From NCBI RefSeq assembly GCF_000012865.1, contig NC_007503.1, positions 1,710,001 through 1,774,000 on the forward strand: DNA of 64,000 bases. Direction: 5' to 3'. This document shows, piece after piece, positions 10,194-18,847 of this stretch. The number at the start of each line of letters is the position of its first letter. Positions within the stretch are counted from its first letter, which is position 1. The translations under genes were made by a program, and so were the position numbers. This stretch comes from Carboxydothermus hydrogenoformans Z-2901. Its GTDB lineage: Bacteria; Bacillota; Z-2901; Carboxydothermales; Carboxydothermaceae. The notes under the pieces are model-generated. The model did no database searches and had not been told where the DNA came from. It saw only the letters and a program-made list of their open reading frames with translations.

Positions 10194-11489
10194 TCACCTC
10201 CCAAACTGCTTAATTACCGCTAATAGCTCCTGAGGCGTTAAAACCGGATATACGGGCATTTTAAGTTTTAAAGCTACTTCATTAACGGTTAAATCGTCTA
10301 AAAACCGGTTATCTCCTTCTTTTACCATTATATCCGGAATTACAAGATAATCAAAGCTCTTAGGTTCAACTTCCCGCAAAATATCGTGCCCGGTTAAAAG
10401 TCCTGCTACCGTAACCTCCGGCCCAAATAAGCCGTTTTCCAGAGGAAGTAAAGTAATGTTTAATCCCGGAATATCGTTTAAACGCTCCACCAAAGGCGCT
10501 AAAATCTTCCCGCCTAAAATTCCGGTTATAAGTCCAACCTTCTGCGGTATTACTTTTTCCGGTAATCTTTTTAATACCCGCTTCATCTTATCAACAAAAT
10601 CCCTGACGATTCCCACTCCATTTTCGTATTGGGGAAATCCTTCGTAAAATTCCCGGCCGGGTATCTTTTTCTCCGCCAAAAGAAAAAACTCATCGGAAGG
10701 ATAAATTAGCCTTGTTCCCAGTTCTTTTTTTAACCTGCGGCCGTATTTCAGGGCAAGGTCAACTACAGCGATAGCTTCCTCTTTTGTAAAACGGCGCAAC
10801 TTTTTATTTTTCCGAAAGCGGGTTAATCCCACCGGTACTAAAGCAATCGATTGAACCGCCGGAAAAAACTTTATTAAGTCGGTAAGGCTCTTTTCCAAAA
10901 CTTCCCCATCATTAATACCGGGAACCAAAACCAACTGCAGATGAAAAGCGATACCGTTTTGCGCAAGAAGCTCTAATTTTTCTAAAATATCCCCGGCTTT
11001 CTTATTTCCTAAAAGCAGGCCTCGAATCTTAGGATCTGTGGCATGGACCGAAATATAAAGGGGAGATAACCGTTCTTTAATTATCCGCTGAAAATCAGCA
11101 TCGGTTAAATTGGTTAAGGTGATATAGTTTCCGTGGAGGAATGACAAGCGATAGTCGTCATCCCTAACATAAAGGCTTTCCCGCATCCCGGGCGGCAACT
11201 GGCGCACAAAACAAAAAAGGCAGTGGTTTTCACACTCGCGAATCCCATCAAAAACCGAACTTTCAAAGATAAGGCCCAAATCTTCAAGCCCGGAATTTTT
11301 AACTTTAATTTTCCGAATTTTACCGTTTTTTTCTTTAATTTTTAAAGTATAACTTTTCTTTAAAGTTAAAGTCTTGTACTGAATATAATCCAAAAGTTTT
11401 TGACCGTTTATTTCCAAAAGCTCGTCTCCGGGATTGATACCGAATTTATAAGCCAGGCTTTCGGGTATTACTTCTACAATCTTGACCAT
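10194..11489 (-). CDS. DUF512 protein with PDZ and radical-SAM-like regions
   Basis: A 431-residue protein in three parts: a PDZ-like N terminus (about 1-70), a radical-SAM-like core with the cysteine motif C-x3-C-x2-C in [11 protein letters not shown] (about residue 87), and a C-terminal DUF512 region. The cysteines would hold an iron-sulfur cluster, but the reaction is unknown. The family is common in anaerobic Clostridia and often sits beside der, as here. Its stop lies within the der ribosome binding region, so the pair is probably co-transcribed. Confidence 0.85.
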
Positions 11490-11505
11490 AAAATCCCCTA
11501 CTTCT

Positions 11506-11781
11506 TTAAATGTTTTCTTTCAAATTATCTTTTAACCGGTTTATTTCTGTCAAGATAATTTTAATAATATCGTCTCGCTTTTTTTTCCGAAAGCCCCAAA
11601 GATTAAAACGCCAGTAAAAAAGCTCTAATTTCGTAAAATAAGGATTTAAGTCCAAGGTCAATACCTGATTTTTTTTAGCGATTAGTTCTATAAAATTATC
11701 AACGATGGTTTTTAAAAGACTATCTTCAAAGGTTGATATGGCCAAAACTTCAATTTCAAACAACTCTCCAAGTTTATACAA
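11506..11781 (-). CDS. Small hypothetical protein, uncertain start
   Basis: A 91-residue charged, helix-rich protein that I do not recognise. The TTG used as start has no good ribosome binding site. The reading frame continues open upstream through a run of nine T residues to a stop near 11859 without an ATG or GTG, while an AAAGGAG lies just before that run, one base out of frame. The gene may start by slippage on the homopolymer, be slightly broken, or simply use a weak TTG. It lies 16 bases upstream of the DUF512 gene. Confidence 0.5.
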   Translation of the reverse strand: MYKLGELFEIEVLAISTFEDSLLKTIVDNFIELIAKKNQVLTLDLNPYFTKLELFYWRFNLWGFRKKKRDDIIKIILTEINRLKDNLKENI

Positions 11782-11847
11782 AACATTTCGTTTTAAATCC
11801 TGCGAGCATTTAAAAAAAAATTTCCAATCTCCTTTAAAACTAAAGTG

Positions 11848-12312
11848 CTACGACAAAGTATTATTAGCATCGAAACTCCCCTTAATTTTTTTTACTTCTG
11901 CGGTAAATTTAACATAAGCTTTACGCGTACCCCAGAGAACCAGAGGTCTTCCAATAAAAACCAACTTTAACCGTCTTGAAAGAAATCCGCCCAATTTCAT
12001 CGGAAAATTTACATGGTTAACGGCATTTACCACCTTAATCATTTCCCCAAACTTTGCCGCAAGATAGTTTAAAACCGGTTCCACTACCAAATTTAGCGAT
12101 CTTCGCCCCAGTACGTACACCTCATTACCGAATTCATCCTGACCGCAATAAAAAAAAGAACCGTGTTCTTCCTGCTCCTGTTTTTCGTATAGGGGCATCT
12201 CCATAATTTCTTTATTATCCGGTATGCGATCCATCGGCAAATGGCCCAAATGGATTGCCGCCATTATTACCGAAGAATGGGCACCACCGTAGCAGTGGTA
12301 AATTATTTTCAT
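11848..12312 (-). CDS. DUF3189 family protein
   Basis: A 154-residue cytosolic protein beginning MKIIYHCYGGAHSSVIMAAI, which matches the DUF3189 family of Clostridia in its N-terminal HCYGGAHSS motif. A nucleotide or phosphate-binding role is suggested by the loop but is not established. The ATG follows GGGGAGAAG. It sits between spoIIP and the DUF512/der genes, separated from spoIIP by a GC-rich hairpin. Confidence 0.7.
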   Translation of the reverse strand: MKIIYHCYGGAHSSVIMAAIHLGHLPMDRIPDNKEIMEMPLYEKQEQEEHGSFFYCGQDEFGNEVYVLGRRSLNLVVEPVLNYLAAKFGEMIKVVNAVNHVNFPMKLGGFLSRRLKLVFIGRPLVLWGTRKAYVKFTAEVKKIKGSFDANNTLS

Positions 12313-12334
12313 CTTCTCTCCCCTTTAACCGGAA

Positions 12335-12363
12335 CGGGATGGAGAGGGGCTCCCTCCATCCCG
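12335..12363 (-). other. GC-rich hairpin between spoIIP and the DUF3189 gene
   Basis: A perfect 10-base stem, CGGGATGGAG with CTCCATCCCG, and a 9-base loop, starting 8 bases past the spoIIP stop. It lacks a U tract on the minus strand, so it may be a weak or factor-assisted terminator or an mRNA 3'-end stabiliser. A T-rich stretch follows it on the plus strand, but there is no plus-strand gene to terminate. Confidence 0.55.
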
Positions 12364-12370
12364 CCTTTTC

Positions 12371-13561
12371 TTATTTTGTTTCCTCATCCTTTTGTTCTTC
12401 CTTTTTGCCTTCTTTCCGCCGGGGTAACATACTGCTTGTTACCTCCCGGGAAATAAAACTCCCAAGCCGCTCTTTGGCCCCACTTATACTTCCGGCACTT
12501 ATGAGTAAGAAAGCACCACCTAAGATTAAAGCAGCTATAAGGACGATAAAAAAGTTTCGCCATGCACCGGGAGATTTGGCTACGTCGCTTCGCACTCCTT
12601 GAGTTGTACCCTGGGTTCCGGGCATTGAAGTTGCAACCCCCAGGACTTTAGGAACGGCATCGGCAAATAAGCGAACTCCTTTTTCCGCTTCATACCGTTT
12701 GTTGGTGTGAGTTCCTACTTCAATTAAAAGAGCGGTAGGCATTAAATCCTGATTGTAGTTGCCCTTACCTATATAGATACCTTTAATCAAACCTGGATGG
12801 GTTTTATCAACGTAAGCTTTCATCTTCCGGGCAAAATCCAGATTCGCAGCCATTTGCGGATTTTGCCGGCCCACCACCAAACGGATTTTGGTTACCTTTT
12901 GCCCCTGAATATTTTTCTCGTAAAAATCCGGGTCGGGTACAGCATCCCGGTGAACGTCTAAAATTGCTATCGGCCGTTTTTTCATTAAACGCACCGCCGT
13001 TCGCCGGGAACGGTGGTAAGCGTTGGCATCGTGGGGATCATGGGGAGTTCGATCGTAAGCTACCTTTACTCCCATCCTGCTGAGCTTATCGGCTAAGGCT
13101 GCACCAACCTTGTAAATGCCACCCCGGGCCGGAATATTTGCCTTTCCATCGGAGGGCTGATAAGCTTCATCGCTATGGGTATGGTACATGGCCACAATAC
13201 CTTTTTTCTTTGGCATAGCACCGGCAGGTAACACAACCCGCTCAAAATATTCTTTATAACCCAGCAAAATTTGGTCTTCTCCCAGATACCGGGCGTAAGC
13301 CCTTTCATGGTCCACCCGGGTTATCTTGTAATGCCGGTCATCTTCCGTGATAATTTCATCCCCTATAGCTACCTTTCGGGCCATTTTATCTAAAACCCGA
13401 CCGTTTTCATCATAAATGGTAATGTAAAAATTACCACTGTGTTCCGCAAGCTCACTATTTAGTTCGGAAGTAAAATACCTTTCTCCGTAAACCGGTAGAG
13501 GGAATAGAAGTATCAGTAAAATTACCAGCAGGGGTAGAAAATTAATTGTTCTTATTTTCAT
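12371..13561 (-). CDS. spoIIP: Stage II sporulation protein P, engulfment peptidoglycan hydrolase
   Basis: Cell wall amidase/endopeptidase of the engulfment machinery. After an N-terminal membrane anchor (residues about 8-26) comes the SpoIIP fold with the metal-site motif YHTHSDEAYQP, a DVHRDAVP segment and LIEVGTHTNK. It differs from Bacillus SpoIIP in having a second hydrophobic segment (about 335-357) and a charged KKEEQKDEE tail, so both ends may be membrane-tethered. Its start overlaps the end of the DUF1614 gene by 20 bases. SpoIIM, a usual partner, is encoded at 46708. Confidence 0.93.
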   Translation of the reverse strand: MKIRTINFLPLLVILLILLFPLPVYGERYFTSELNSELAEHSGNFYITIYDENGRVLDKMARKVAIGDEIITEDDRHYKITRVDHERAYARYLGEDQILLGYKEYFERVVLPAGAMPKKKGIVAMYHTHSDEAYQPSDGKANIPARGGIYKVGAALADKLSRMGVKVAYDRTPHDPHDANAYHRSRRTAVRLMKKRPIAILDVHRDAVPDPDFYEKNIQGQKVTKIRLVVGRQNPQMAANLDFARKMKAYVDKTHPGLIKGIYIGKGNYNQDLMPTALLIEVGTHTNKRYEAEKGVRLFADAVPKVLGVATSMPGTQGTTQGVRSDVAKSPGAWRNFFIVLIAALILGGAFLLISAGSISGAKERLGSFISREVTSSMLPRRKEGKKEEQKDEETK

Positions 13562-14285
13562 TTTCCTTCGCCTCCCCGGTGATTCCTAAACTACTGGTAA
13601 GCTCCGGTTCAGGATTTTTTAACCCTTCTAAAAGCTTTTGGTCCCTCTTTTCCGTAGCAGGTCCCCCTTGAAGCCTTTCCCTGGTTTCCCCCACCACTTC
13701 CGCCAAAATTACCGCTAAAATCCCTGCCACCACGATTCCGTCAAACACCCCACCGCCACCAAGATCTACTCTTCCCGGCGTATTGGTGGTTATGAGGTAA
13801 AAGAGATGGAATAAATCGTTTAAAATTAAGCCCACCGTTGCGGCTATAAAAGCTCCCCGCCGCGACCGGCCCGCTATATATCCCACCACTGCCGCCACAA
13901 TTGGGGCAACATATAAGGGGTCAATGATTTCAAAGCGCCCCGCCGGCTCCACATTTCCCCGCATTAAAACTGCCGTTACAAAGTAAACCGCAACTGCCGC
14001 CACCACCGAACCTATTAAAGCCCGCACCCATTCTTTGGTGGAACCCGCTTTGTAAAGTAAGTACCCGGCTATGACCAACGGAACAATTCCGCCCCCTAAA
14101 TTTAAGGAGAAGGTTATCCGTCCGCGTAATAAGGTTAAGTCAAGAAAACTTCCGACAATCATTAAACCAATTAACACCAGTGCTTCCCGGTCGGTAAGCT
14201 TCATCCTGTCTAATACCCGGTGCATAAGTCCAAAAAAGATTAAGGCAACTAAAATTACCAGTAAAATGGTTCCCAGAGAAAACAT
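13542..14285 (-). CDS. DUF1614 polytopic membrane protein
   Basis: About 247 residues with six to seven hydrophobic segments and a charged cytosolic tail. The glycine-rich SLNLGGGIVPLVIAGYLL and GRVDLGGGGVFDGIVVAGIL loops are characteristic of the DUF1614 family. Function is unknown. It is tightly coupled to spoIIP (20-base overlap), and the guilt-by-association inference is a role in sporulation or the cell envelope. The ATG at 14285 is preferred over a GTG four codons earlier. Confidence 0.75.
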   Translation of the reverse strand: MFSLGTILLVILVALIFFGLMHRVLDRMKLTDREALVLIGLMIVGSFLDLTLLRGRITFSLNLGGGIVPLVIAGYLLYKAGSTKEWVRALIGSVVAAVAVYFVTAVLMRGNVEPAGRFEIIDPLYVAPIVAAVVGYIAGRSRRGAFIAATVGLILNDLFHLFYLITTNTPGRVDLGGGGVFDGIVVAGILAVILAEVVGETRERLQGGPATEKRDQKLLEGLKNPEPELTSSLGITGEAKENENKNN

Positions 14286-14311
14286 CCTGCTTCTCACTCC
14301 CTCTTAAATTG

Positions 14312-14347
14312 CAAAATAAAAAGGCTAACTCATTAATAGAGTTAGCC
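14312..14347 (-). terminator. Intrinsic terminator after ispH-S1
   Basis: On the minus strand GGCTAACTC pairs perfectly with GAGTTAGCC around a 7-base loop, followed by TTTTTATTTT. It lies 13 bases past the ispH-S1 stop and marks the end of the long aromatic/isoprenoid operon. Confidence 0.92.
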
Positions 14348-14360
14348 CCAGTGCCGGTTT

Positions 14361-16322
14361 TTATACATCCTTTAATTTTCCTCTTAAAATTTCCCCCAGG
14401 CTAAAGGTCAGGTTTTCTTCCTCCGCAAGTTCTTTTTGGTATTGCTCTTTTTCTTTTTCCCGTAAAGCCTCTTTCTGGGAAAGGGTCATCTTCTTTTCCA
14501 GCGGCTTTAAGGTTAAAATTTTTACCTCCATTTTCTGTCCAACCTGATATTTTTTCATTAAAGGTTCATTTTCGGCCTCGGTTTCCCGGGCCGGAAGATA
14601 GCCTTCAATACCCGGGAAAAGCTCCAAGATTAATCCGTGGCGTAAAATCTTAACTACCGTCCCTTCTAAAACCGCACCCTCTTTTAATTCATCGGGGATT
14701 TTTTGCCAGGGATCGGGAGTTAGCTGCTTTAGCCCCAGGCTTACTTTCAGGTTGTGCCGGTCTACTTCTAAAACTACCACTTCCAGTTCCTGTCCCACCT
14801 GTAAGTGCTCTTCCGGCCGGACATTGCGCTGCCAGCTGATATCCTGCGCCCGCAGTAATCCTTCAAAACCTCCGAGGTCAACGAAAGCTCCAAAAGGCAT
14901 GATTTTGGTAACCTTTCCTTTAACTTTGCTCCCTTCTTTTAGCGTGGCAATTTTTTCTTTTTTGGTTTTTATTTCCTGCTCTTTTAAGTAACTTTTCCGG
15001 TCCAAAACTACCCGCCTTTTGGCTAAATCCACTTCAATGACATAAGCGGTTATTTCTTCCCCCTTTAAAGCTTCTAAATCTTCCACATAATTTAAAGCTA
15101 TTAAAGAAGCCGGTAAAAAGGCTCTAACTCCAATATCAACCAAAACTCCACCTTTAACCACTTCCACAATTTTACCGGTAACCGGTACTTTATTTTTTTG
15201 CCATTCTAAAAGTTTTTCTTCTGCCAATATTTCTAAGGCTTTTTTGCGGGATAAGATTATCTTCCCTTCCTCATCTTCTTTTAAAACCAAAACGGGAAAC
15301 TCATCCCCTTCCTTTACCGCATCCCGGGCCCGCTCGATACGGTACCAGGTAATTTCCTCTAAAGGAATTACCCCTTCCCCTTTGGTTCCAATATCTACTA
15401 ATACTTCCTTTTCCAAAACCTTTACCACTTTTCCCCTAACAATTTCCCCTTCTTTAACCGGTTTTATCTCCAAAAGAGCTTGTTCCATTGACGCCATCTG
15501 CTCCACTTTTTTTCTAACCTCCTCGATAATCCAGGCCGGAGTAGAGGCTCCGGCAGTTATCCCAACTTTTGCTTTACCGGCAAACCACTCCGGCTTTATT
15601 TCCGAAGCTTCTTCTATCAGGTAAGTTGGAGTATTGGTGGCGGCACAAATTTGGGCCAGCTTTTTGGTATTGGCACTGTTTTTCCCGCCAACTACCAACA
15701 TCACTTCCACTTCCGTAGCCAGCTTGCGACTTTCTTCCTGGCGGGTTCGGGTAGCGTGACAAATGGTATTAAACGGTCTCACCTCTCCGCCTTTTTTCTT
15801 TATCACCTCAACTACCTGCCAAAAATTTTCGCTTTTTTGGGTAGTTTGGGCTATTACCGCAATTTTAGGATAAAAAGGTAGCCGGGCGGCTTCCTCGGGA
15901 TTTTCCACCACCAGAGCTTTGTAGCCACTCCAGCCTACTATTCCCTGCACTTCGGGATGTTTTTTATCTCCGACCACCACCACCTGATAACCTTCATCGG
16001 TAAGTTTTTGAGCTAAAATTTGGGCTTTTTTGACAAAAGGACAGGTGGCATCCTCCACCACGTAACCTCTATCAACTATTTCCTGTAGCTTTTCCGGAGT
16101 GGTACCATGGGAACGAATTATAATGGTTTTGCCGTTTCCCTCTTCAATTTCCTCGATGGGAATTATTCCCGCTTTTTTTAATCTCTCCACTTCCTGAGGG
16201 TTATGAATTAACGGACCCAGAGAATAAACCGGATTGTTATTCTCGGCAGCCTTTTGCGCCGTTTCAATAGCTCTTTTAACCCCAAAGCAAAAACCGGCAT
16301 TTTGCGCAACTATGATTTCCAT
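14361..16322 (-). CDS. ispH: IspH (HMBPP reductase) fused to four S1 RNA-binding domains
   Basis: Residues 1 to about 285 are IspH, the iron-sulfur enzyme that makes IPP and DMAPP in the last step of the MEP pathway. Cluster cysteines lie in GFCFGVKRA, DATCPFVKKA and NTICHATRTRQEE. Residues about 295-625 hold four S1 repeats, each with the hallmark VDIG/VDLG-type strand (for example GAFVDLGGFEGLL), as in ribosomal protein S1. Such IspH-RpsA fusions are known in Clostridia. The S1 part may serve as the cell's S1-like translation factor, but it could also act elsewhere. Confidence 0.95.
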   Translation of the reverse strand: MEIIVAQNAGFCFGVKRAIETAQKAAENNNPVYSLGPLIHNPQEVERLKKAGIIPIEEIEEGNGKTIIIRSHGTTPEKLQEIVDRGYVVEDATCPFVKKAQILAQKLTDEGYQVVVVGDKKHPEVQGIVGWSGYKALVVENPEEAARLPFYPKIAVIAQTTQKSENFWQVVEVIKKKGGEVRPFNTICHATRTRQEESRKLATEVEVMLVVGGKNSANTKKLAQICAATNTPTYLIEEASEIKPEWFAGKAKVGITAGASTPAWIIEEVRKKVEQMASMEQALLEIKPVKEGEIVRGKVVKVLEKEVLVDIGTKGEGVIPLEEITWYRIERARDAVKEGDEFPVLVLKEDEEGKIILSRKKALEILAEEKLLEWQKNKVPVTGKIVEVVKGGVLVDIGVRAFLPASLIALNYVEDLEALKGEEITAYVIEVDLAKRRVVLDRKSYLKEQEIKTKKEKIATLKEGSKVKGKVTKIMPFGAFVDLGGFEGLLRAQDISWQRNVRPEEHLQVGQELEVVVLEVDRHNLKVSLGLKQLTPDPWQKIPDELKEGAVLEGTVVKILRHGLILELFPGIEGYLPARETEAENEPLMKKYQVGQKMEVKILTLKPLEKKMTLSQKEALREKEKEQYQKELAEEENLTFSLGEILRGKLKDV

Positions 16323-16334
16323 CCAAAACGCTCC

Positions 16335-16889
16335 TTACAAAAGTTCTTTTACTTTTTCCCGTAAAAACCTGGCCCCTTTCTCCAATTCGTTTTTATCATA
16401 TGGAAGCTCGTTAATTATTTTCCCAATCACAACCTTGCAGCGTTTAAATCCGCGGGTATTTTTCAGGCCTACCGGTAAGATCGGCACGGAAGCTTTTAAA
16501 GCTAAAGCCGCTGCCCCTTCGTGAAACTCTCCCAGAGTTTTTAGCCGGGTTCCTTCGGGAAAGATCCCCACCACTTTACCCTCTTTTAAGTACTTTAAAG
16601 CCGTTTTTACTGCCGTTAAATCCACTTCATTTCTTTTAACCGGAAAAGCCCCCAGCTTTTTTAAAAGCAGGCCAAAGCCCGGAATATCGAACAGCTCTTT
16701 TTTCGCCATAAAATACACCTGATGGGGCAAAGCACAGCCAATAGCCACCGGATCAAAGTAGCTTTCATGATTGGCAACAACCAAGTAAGGCCCGGATTTC
16801 GGTACATTTTCCAGTCCTTCAACTTTCATCCCTTTAAAAATTATCATAAACCAGCGGGCAACCATACGGGCAAACCTATAAAACATCAT
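16335..16889 (-). CDS. plsC: 1-acyl-sn-glycerol-3-phosphate acyltransferase
   Basis: Adds the second acyl chain to make phosphatidic acid. The HX4D catalytic motif is visible in NHESYFDP (about residue 40) and the substrate-binding FPEGTR at about 112; an N-terminal amphipathic/hydrophobic segment anchors it to the membrane. At 184 residues it is a short form of the family. It overlaps cmk by 14 bases, which suggests coupling. It would use the product of PlsY. Confidence 0.92.
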   Translation of the reverse strand: MMFYRFARMVARWFMIIFKGMKVEGLENVPKSGPYLVVANHESYFDPVAIGCALPHQVYFMAKKELFDIPGFGLLLKKLGAFPVKRNEVDLTAVKTALKYLKEGKVVGIFPEGTRLKTLGEFHEGAAALALKASVPILPVGLKNTRGFKRCKVVIGKIINELPYDKNELEKGARFLREKVKELL

Positions 16890-17544
16890 TTTTCCTCCCG
16901 ATTATCTCTAAAAGTTTTGCCACCACTTCTTCAATTTTAAGTCCTGTAGTATCCACTAAAATTGCATCTTCCGCCTTTCTTAACGGCGAAATTTCCCGGG
17001 TAGTATCTAACTCATCCCGCTTTAGCACTTCCCGGAAAACCTCTTCATAACTTACCTCATACCCCTTGGCCAGAAGTTCCCGGTGGCGCCGCCGGGCCCG
17101 CTCCTCGGCCGAAGCGGTTAAAAAGATTTTTACTTCCGCCTCGGGCATCACCACGGTACCGATATCCCGCCCATCGGCTACCACATTACCTTTGGCGATG
17201 ATTTTCCTCTGAAGTTCCGTTAAATATTTCCGCACCTCGGGCAGGGCCGAAACTTTGGCCACTAATTCGGAAACTTGAGGAGTCCGGATGAGTTCCGTTA
17301 CATCTCTTTCATTTAAAAGAATTTTCTGGCCCTCATCTCCGGGAATAATTTTTATATCTGTCTTTTCCAGTAGCCTCTTAATCCCGTTTTCATCTTCCAA
17401 AGAAAGGTTGTTTTCCAAAAATAACACCGTAACTGCCCGGTACATAGCTCCCGTATCCAAATAGGTAAAGCTAAGCTTTTTGGCCAAGATTCTGGCTACC
17501 GTACTTTTCCCTGCTCCTGCCGGTCCGTCAATGGCAATGCGCAT
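16876..17544 (-). CDS. cmk: Cytidylate kinase
   Basis: Phosphorylates CMP and dCMP. The P-loop GPAGAGKSTVAR lies at residues 7-18, and the nucleotide-binding blocks YLDTGAMYRAV, DGRDIGTVV and the lid arginines EERARRRHRE are all intact; 222 residues is normal. It lies 4 bases after aroA. A gene order of cmk, plsC and ispH behind aroA is conserved in many Firmicutes. Confidence 0.96.
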   Translation of the reverse strand: MRIAIDGPAGAGKSTVARILAKKLSFTYLDTGAMYRAVTVLFLENNLSLEDENGIKRLLEKTDIKIIPGDEGQKILLNERDVTELIRTPQVSELVAKVSALPEVRKYLTELQRKIIAKGNVVADGRDIGTVVMPEAEVKIFLTASAEERARRRHRELLAKGYEVSYEEVFREVLKRDELDTTREISPLRKAEDAILVDTTGLKIEEVVAKLLEIIGRKNDVL

Positions 17545-17548
17545 TGGA

Positions 17549-18835
17549 TTACGCTCCTTCGGTTAATTTTGTCAACTGTTGAAAAAACTCGGGATAAGAA
17601 ATGGCAACGGCATCAGCATTTAAGATTTCTGTAGTCCCTGCGGCAGTTAACCCTAAAACCGCCAGGCTCATGGCTATCCGGTGGTCATGGTGGGAATCAA
17701 CAGTTGTTCCCAGAATTTTATTGCCACCGCTTATTATAAAGCCATCGGGAAGCTCTTTAACCGCTACACCCATTTTGCTAAACTCGGAAACAATGCTTTT
17801 TATCCGGTCCGACTCCTTCACTCTTAACTCCTCGGCTCCCCGTACCTTGCTTTCGCCGTAAGCTAAAGCCATAGCCACCGCTAAAATCGGAAATTCATCA
17901 ATCATGGCCGGAACAATTTCCGGAGGAACCTCAACAGCTTTTAAAGGAGAGTATTTAACTTCTAAATCCCCTACGGGTTCACCGCTATTTTCGTGAAAAT
18001 TCAGGATTTGAATATTTGCCCCCATTTCTTTTAAAACCGTTAAAAGACCGGTTCGGGTAGGATTTAAACCTACATTTTTAATAATTAAATGACTGTCAGG
18101 AACAATTAAAGCCGCCACAATAAAAAAGGAAGCGGTCGAAAAATCTCCGGGAACAATCACCTTCTGACCTAAAAGTTTCTGTCCACCGGAAATTTCTACT
18201 CTAAGTCCTTCCCTTTTTATTTTTGCCCCAAAACCAACCAGCATTCTTTCGGTATGGTCCCGGGACAATTGCGGCTCGGTGACCGAAGTATTCCCCTCGG
18301 CCCGAAGTCCCGCCAGAAGTAACGCCGATTTCACCTGGGCGCTGGCTTTTTTTAAGATAAAATCCTGCCCCCGAAGCTTTCCTCCCTTTATCGCAAAAGG
18401 CGCATAATCTCCCTGCCCCCGCGCCAACACCCTGGCTCCCATTTGCGTTAAAGGCTCCAAGACCCGCTTCATCGGGCGGCGCCGCAGGGAAGCATCTCCG
18501 GTAAAAACCGAAACAAAAGGAAAAGTAGCCGCAACCCCGGATAAAAGCCTTAGCGTGGTTCCGGAATTCTGGGCATCAAGAACATCCTGCGGTTCGGAAA
18601 AGTTTTGTGCCGTACCAAAAACTCTGACAAAAGTATCTCTGCGCTCAATTCTAACTCCATACTTTTCTAAACAATTTAAAGTGGCCAGAGTATCCTGAGC
18701 GACCAAAAAGTTTTCGATTTCCGTTATTCCTTCCGCTAACGCTCCTAAAATTAATGCCCGGTGGGAAATGGATTTATCCCCTGGCACCGTTACCTGGCCT
18801 TTTAAACCTTTTTTGGCAGCAGTTATTTTTTTCAT
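17549..18835 (-). CDS. aroA: EPSP synthase (3-phosphoshikimate 1-carboxyvinyltransferase)
   Basis: Sixth step of the shikimate pathway. Substrate-binding motifs are present: PGDKSISHRALILGAL at the N terminus, LDAQNSGTTLRLLSG, RRRPMKRVLEPL, and the C-terminal LRVKESDRIKSI and DHRIAMSLAVLG. The LDAQNSGTTLR motif, with alanine and the LSRD/QVKSALLLAG segments, suggests the class found in Firmicutes. The 428 residues are full length. It sits inside the aro/his operon between hisC and cmk. Confidence 0.96.
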   Translation of the reverse strand: MKKITAAKKGLKGQVTVPGDKSISHRALILGALAEGITEIENFLVAQDTLATLNCLEKYGVRIERRDTFVRVFGTAQNFSEPQDVLDAQNSGTTLRLLSGVAATFPFVSVFTGDASLRRRPMKRVLEPLTQMGARVLARGQGDYAPFAIKGGKLRGQDFILKKASAQVKSALLLAGLRAEGNTSVTEPQLSRDHTERMLVGFGAKIKREGLRVEISGGQKLLGQKVIVPGDFSTASFFIVAALIVPDSHLIIKNVGLNPTRTGLLTVLKEMGANIQILNFHENSGEPVGDLEVKYSPLKAVEVPPEIVPAMIDEFPILAVAMALAYGESKVRGAEELRVKESDRIKSIVSEFSKMGVAVKELPDGFIISGGNKILGTTVDSHHDHRIAMSLAVLGLTAAGTTEILNADAVAISYPEFFQQLTKLTEGA

Positions 18836-18847
18836 ACCAAAACCCCT

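Noticed and set aside
12241-12602. Two overlapping plus-strand reading frames of 71 and 115 codons
   Set aside because: They lie antisense to spoIIP and the DUF3189 gene, show no domain and are rich in serine, proline and arginine, as expected for a shadow frame.
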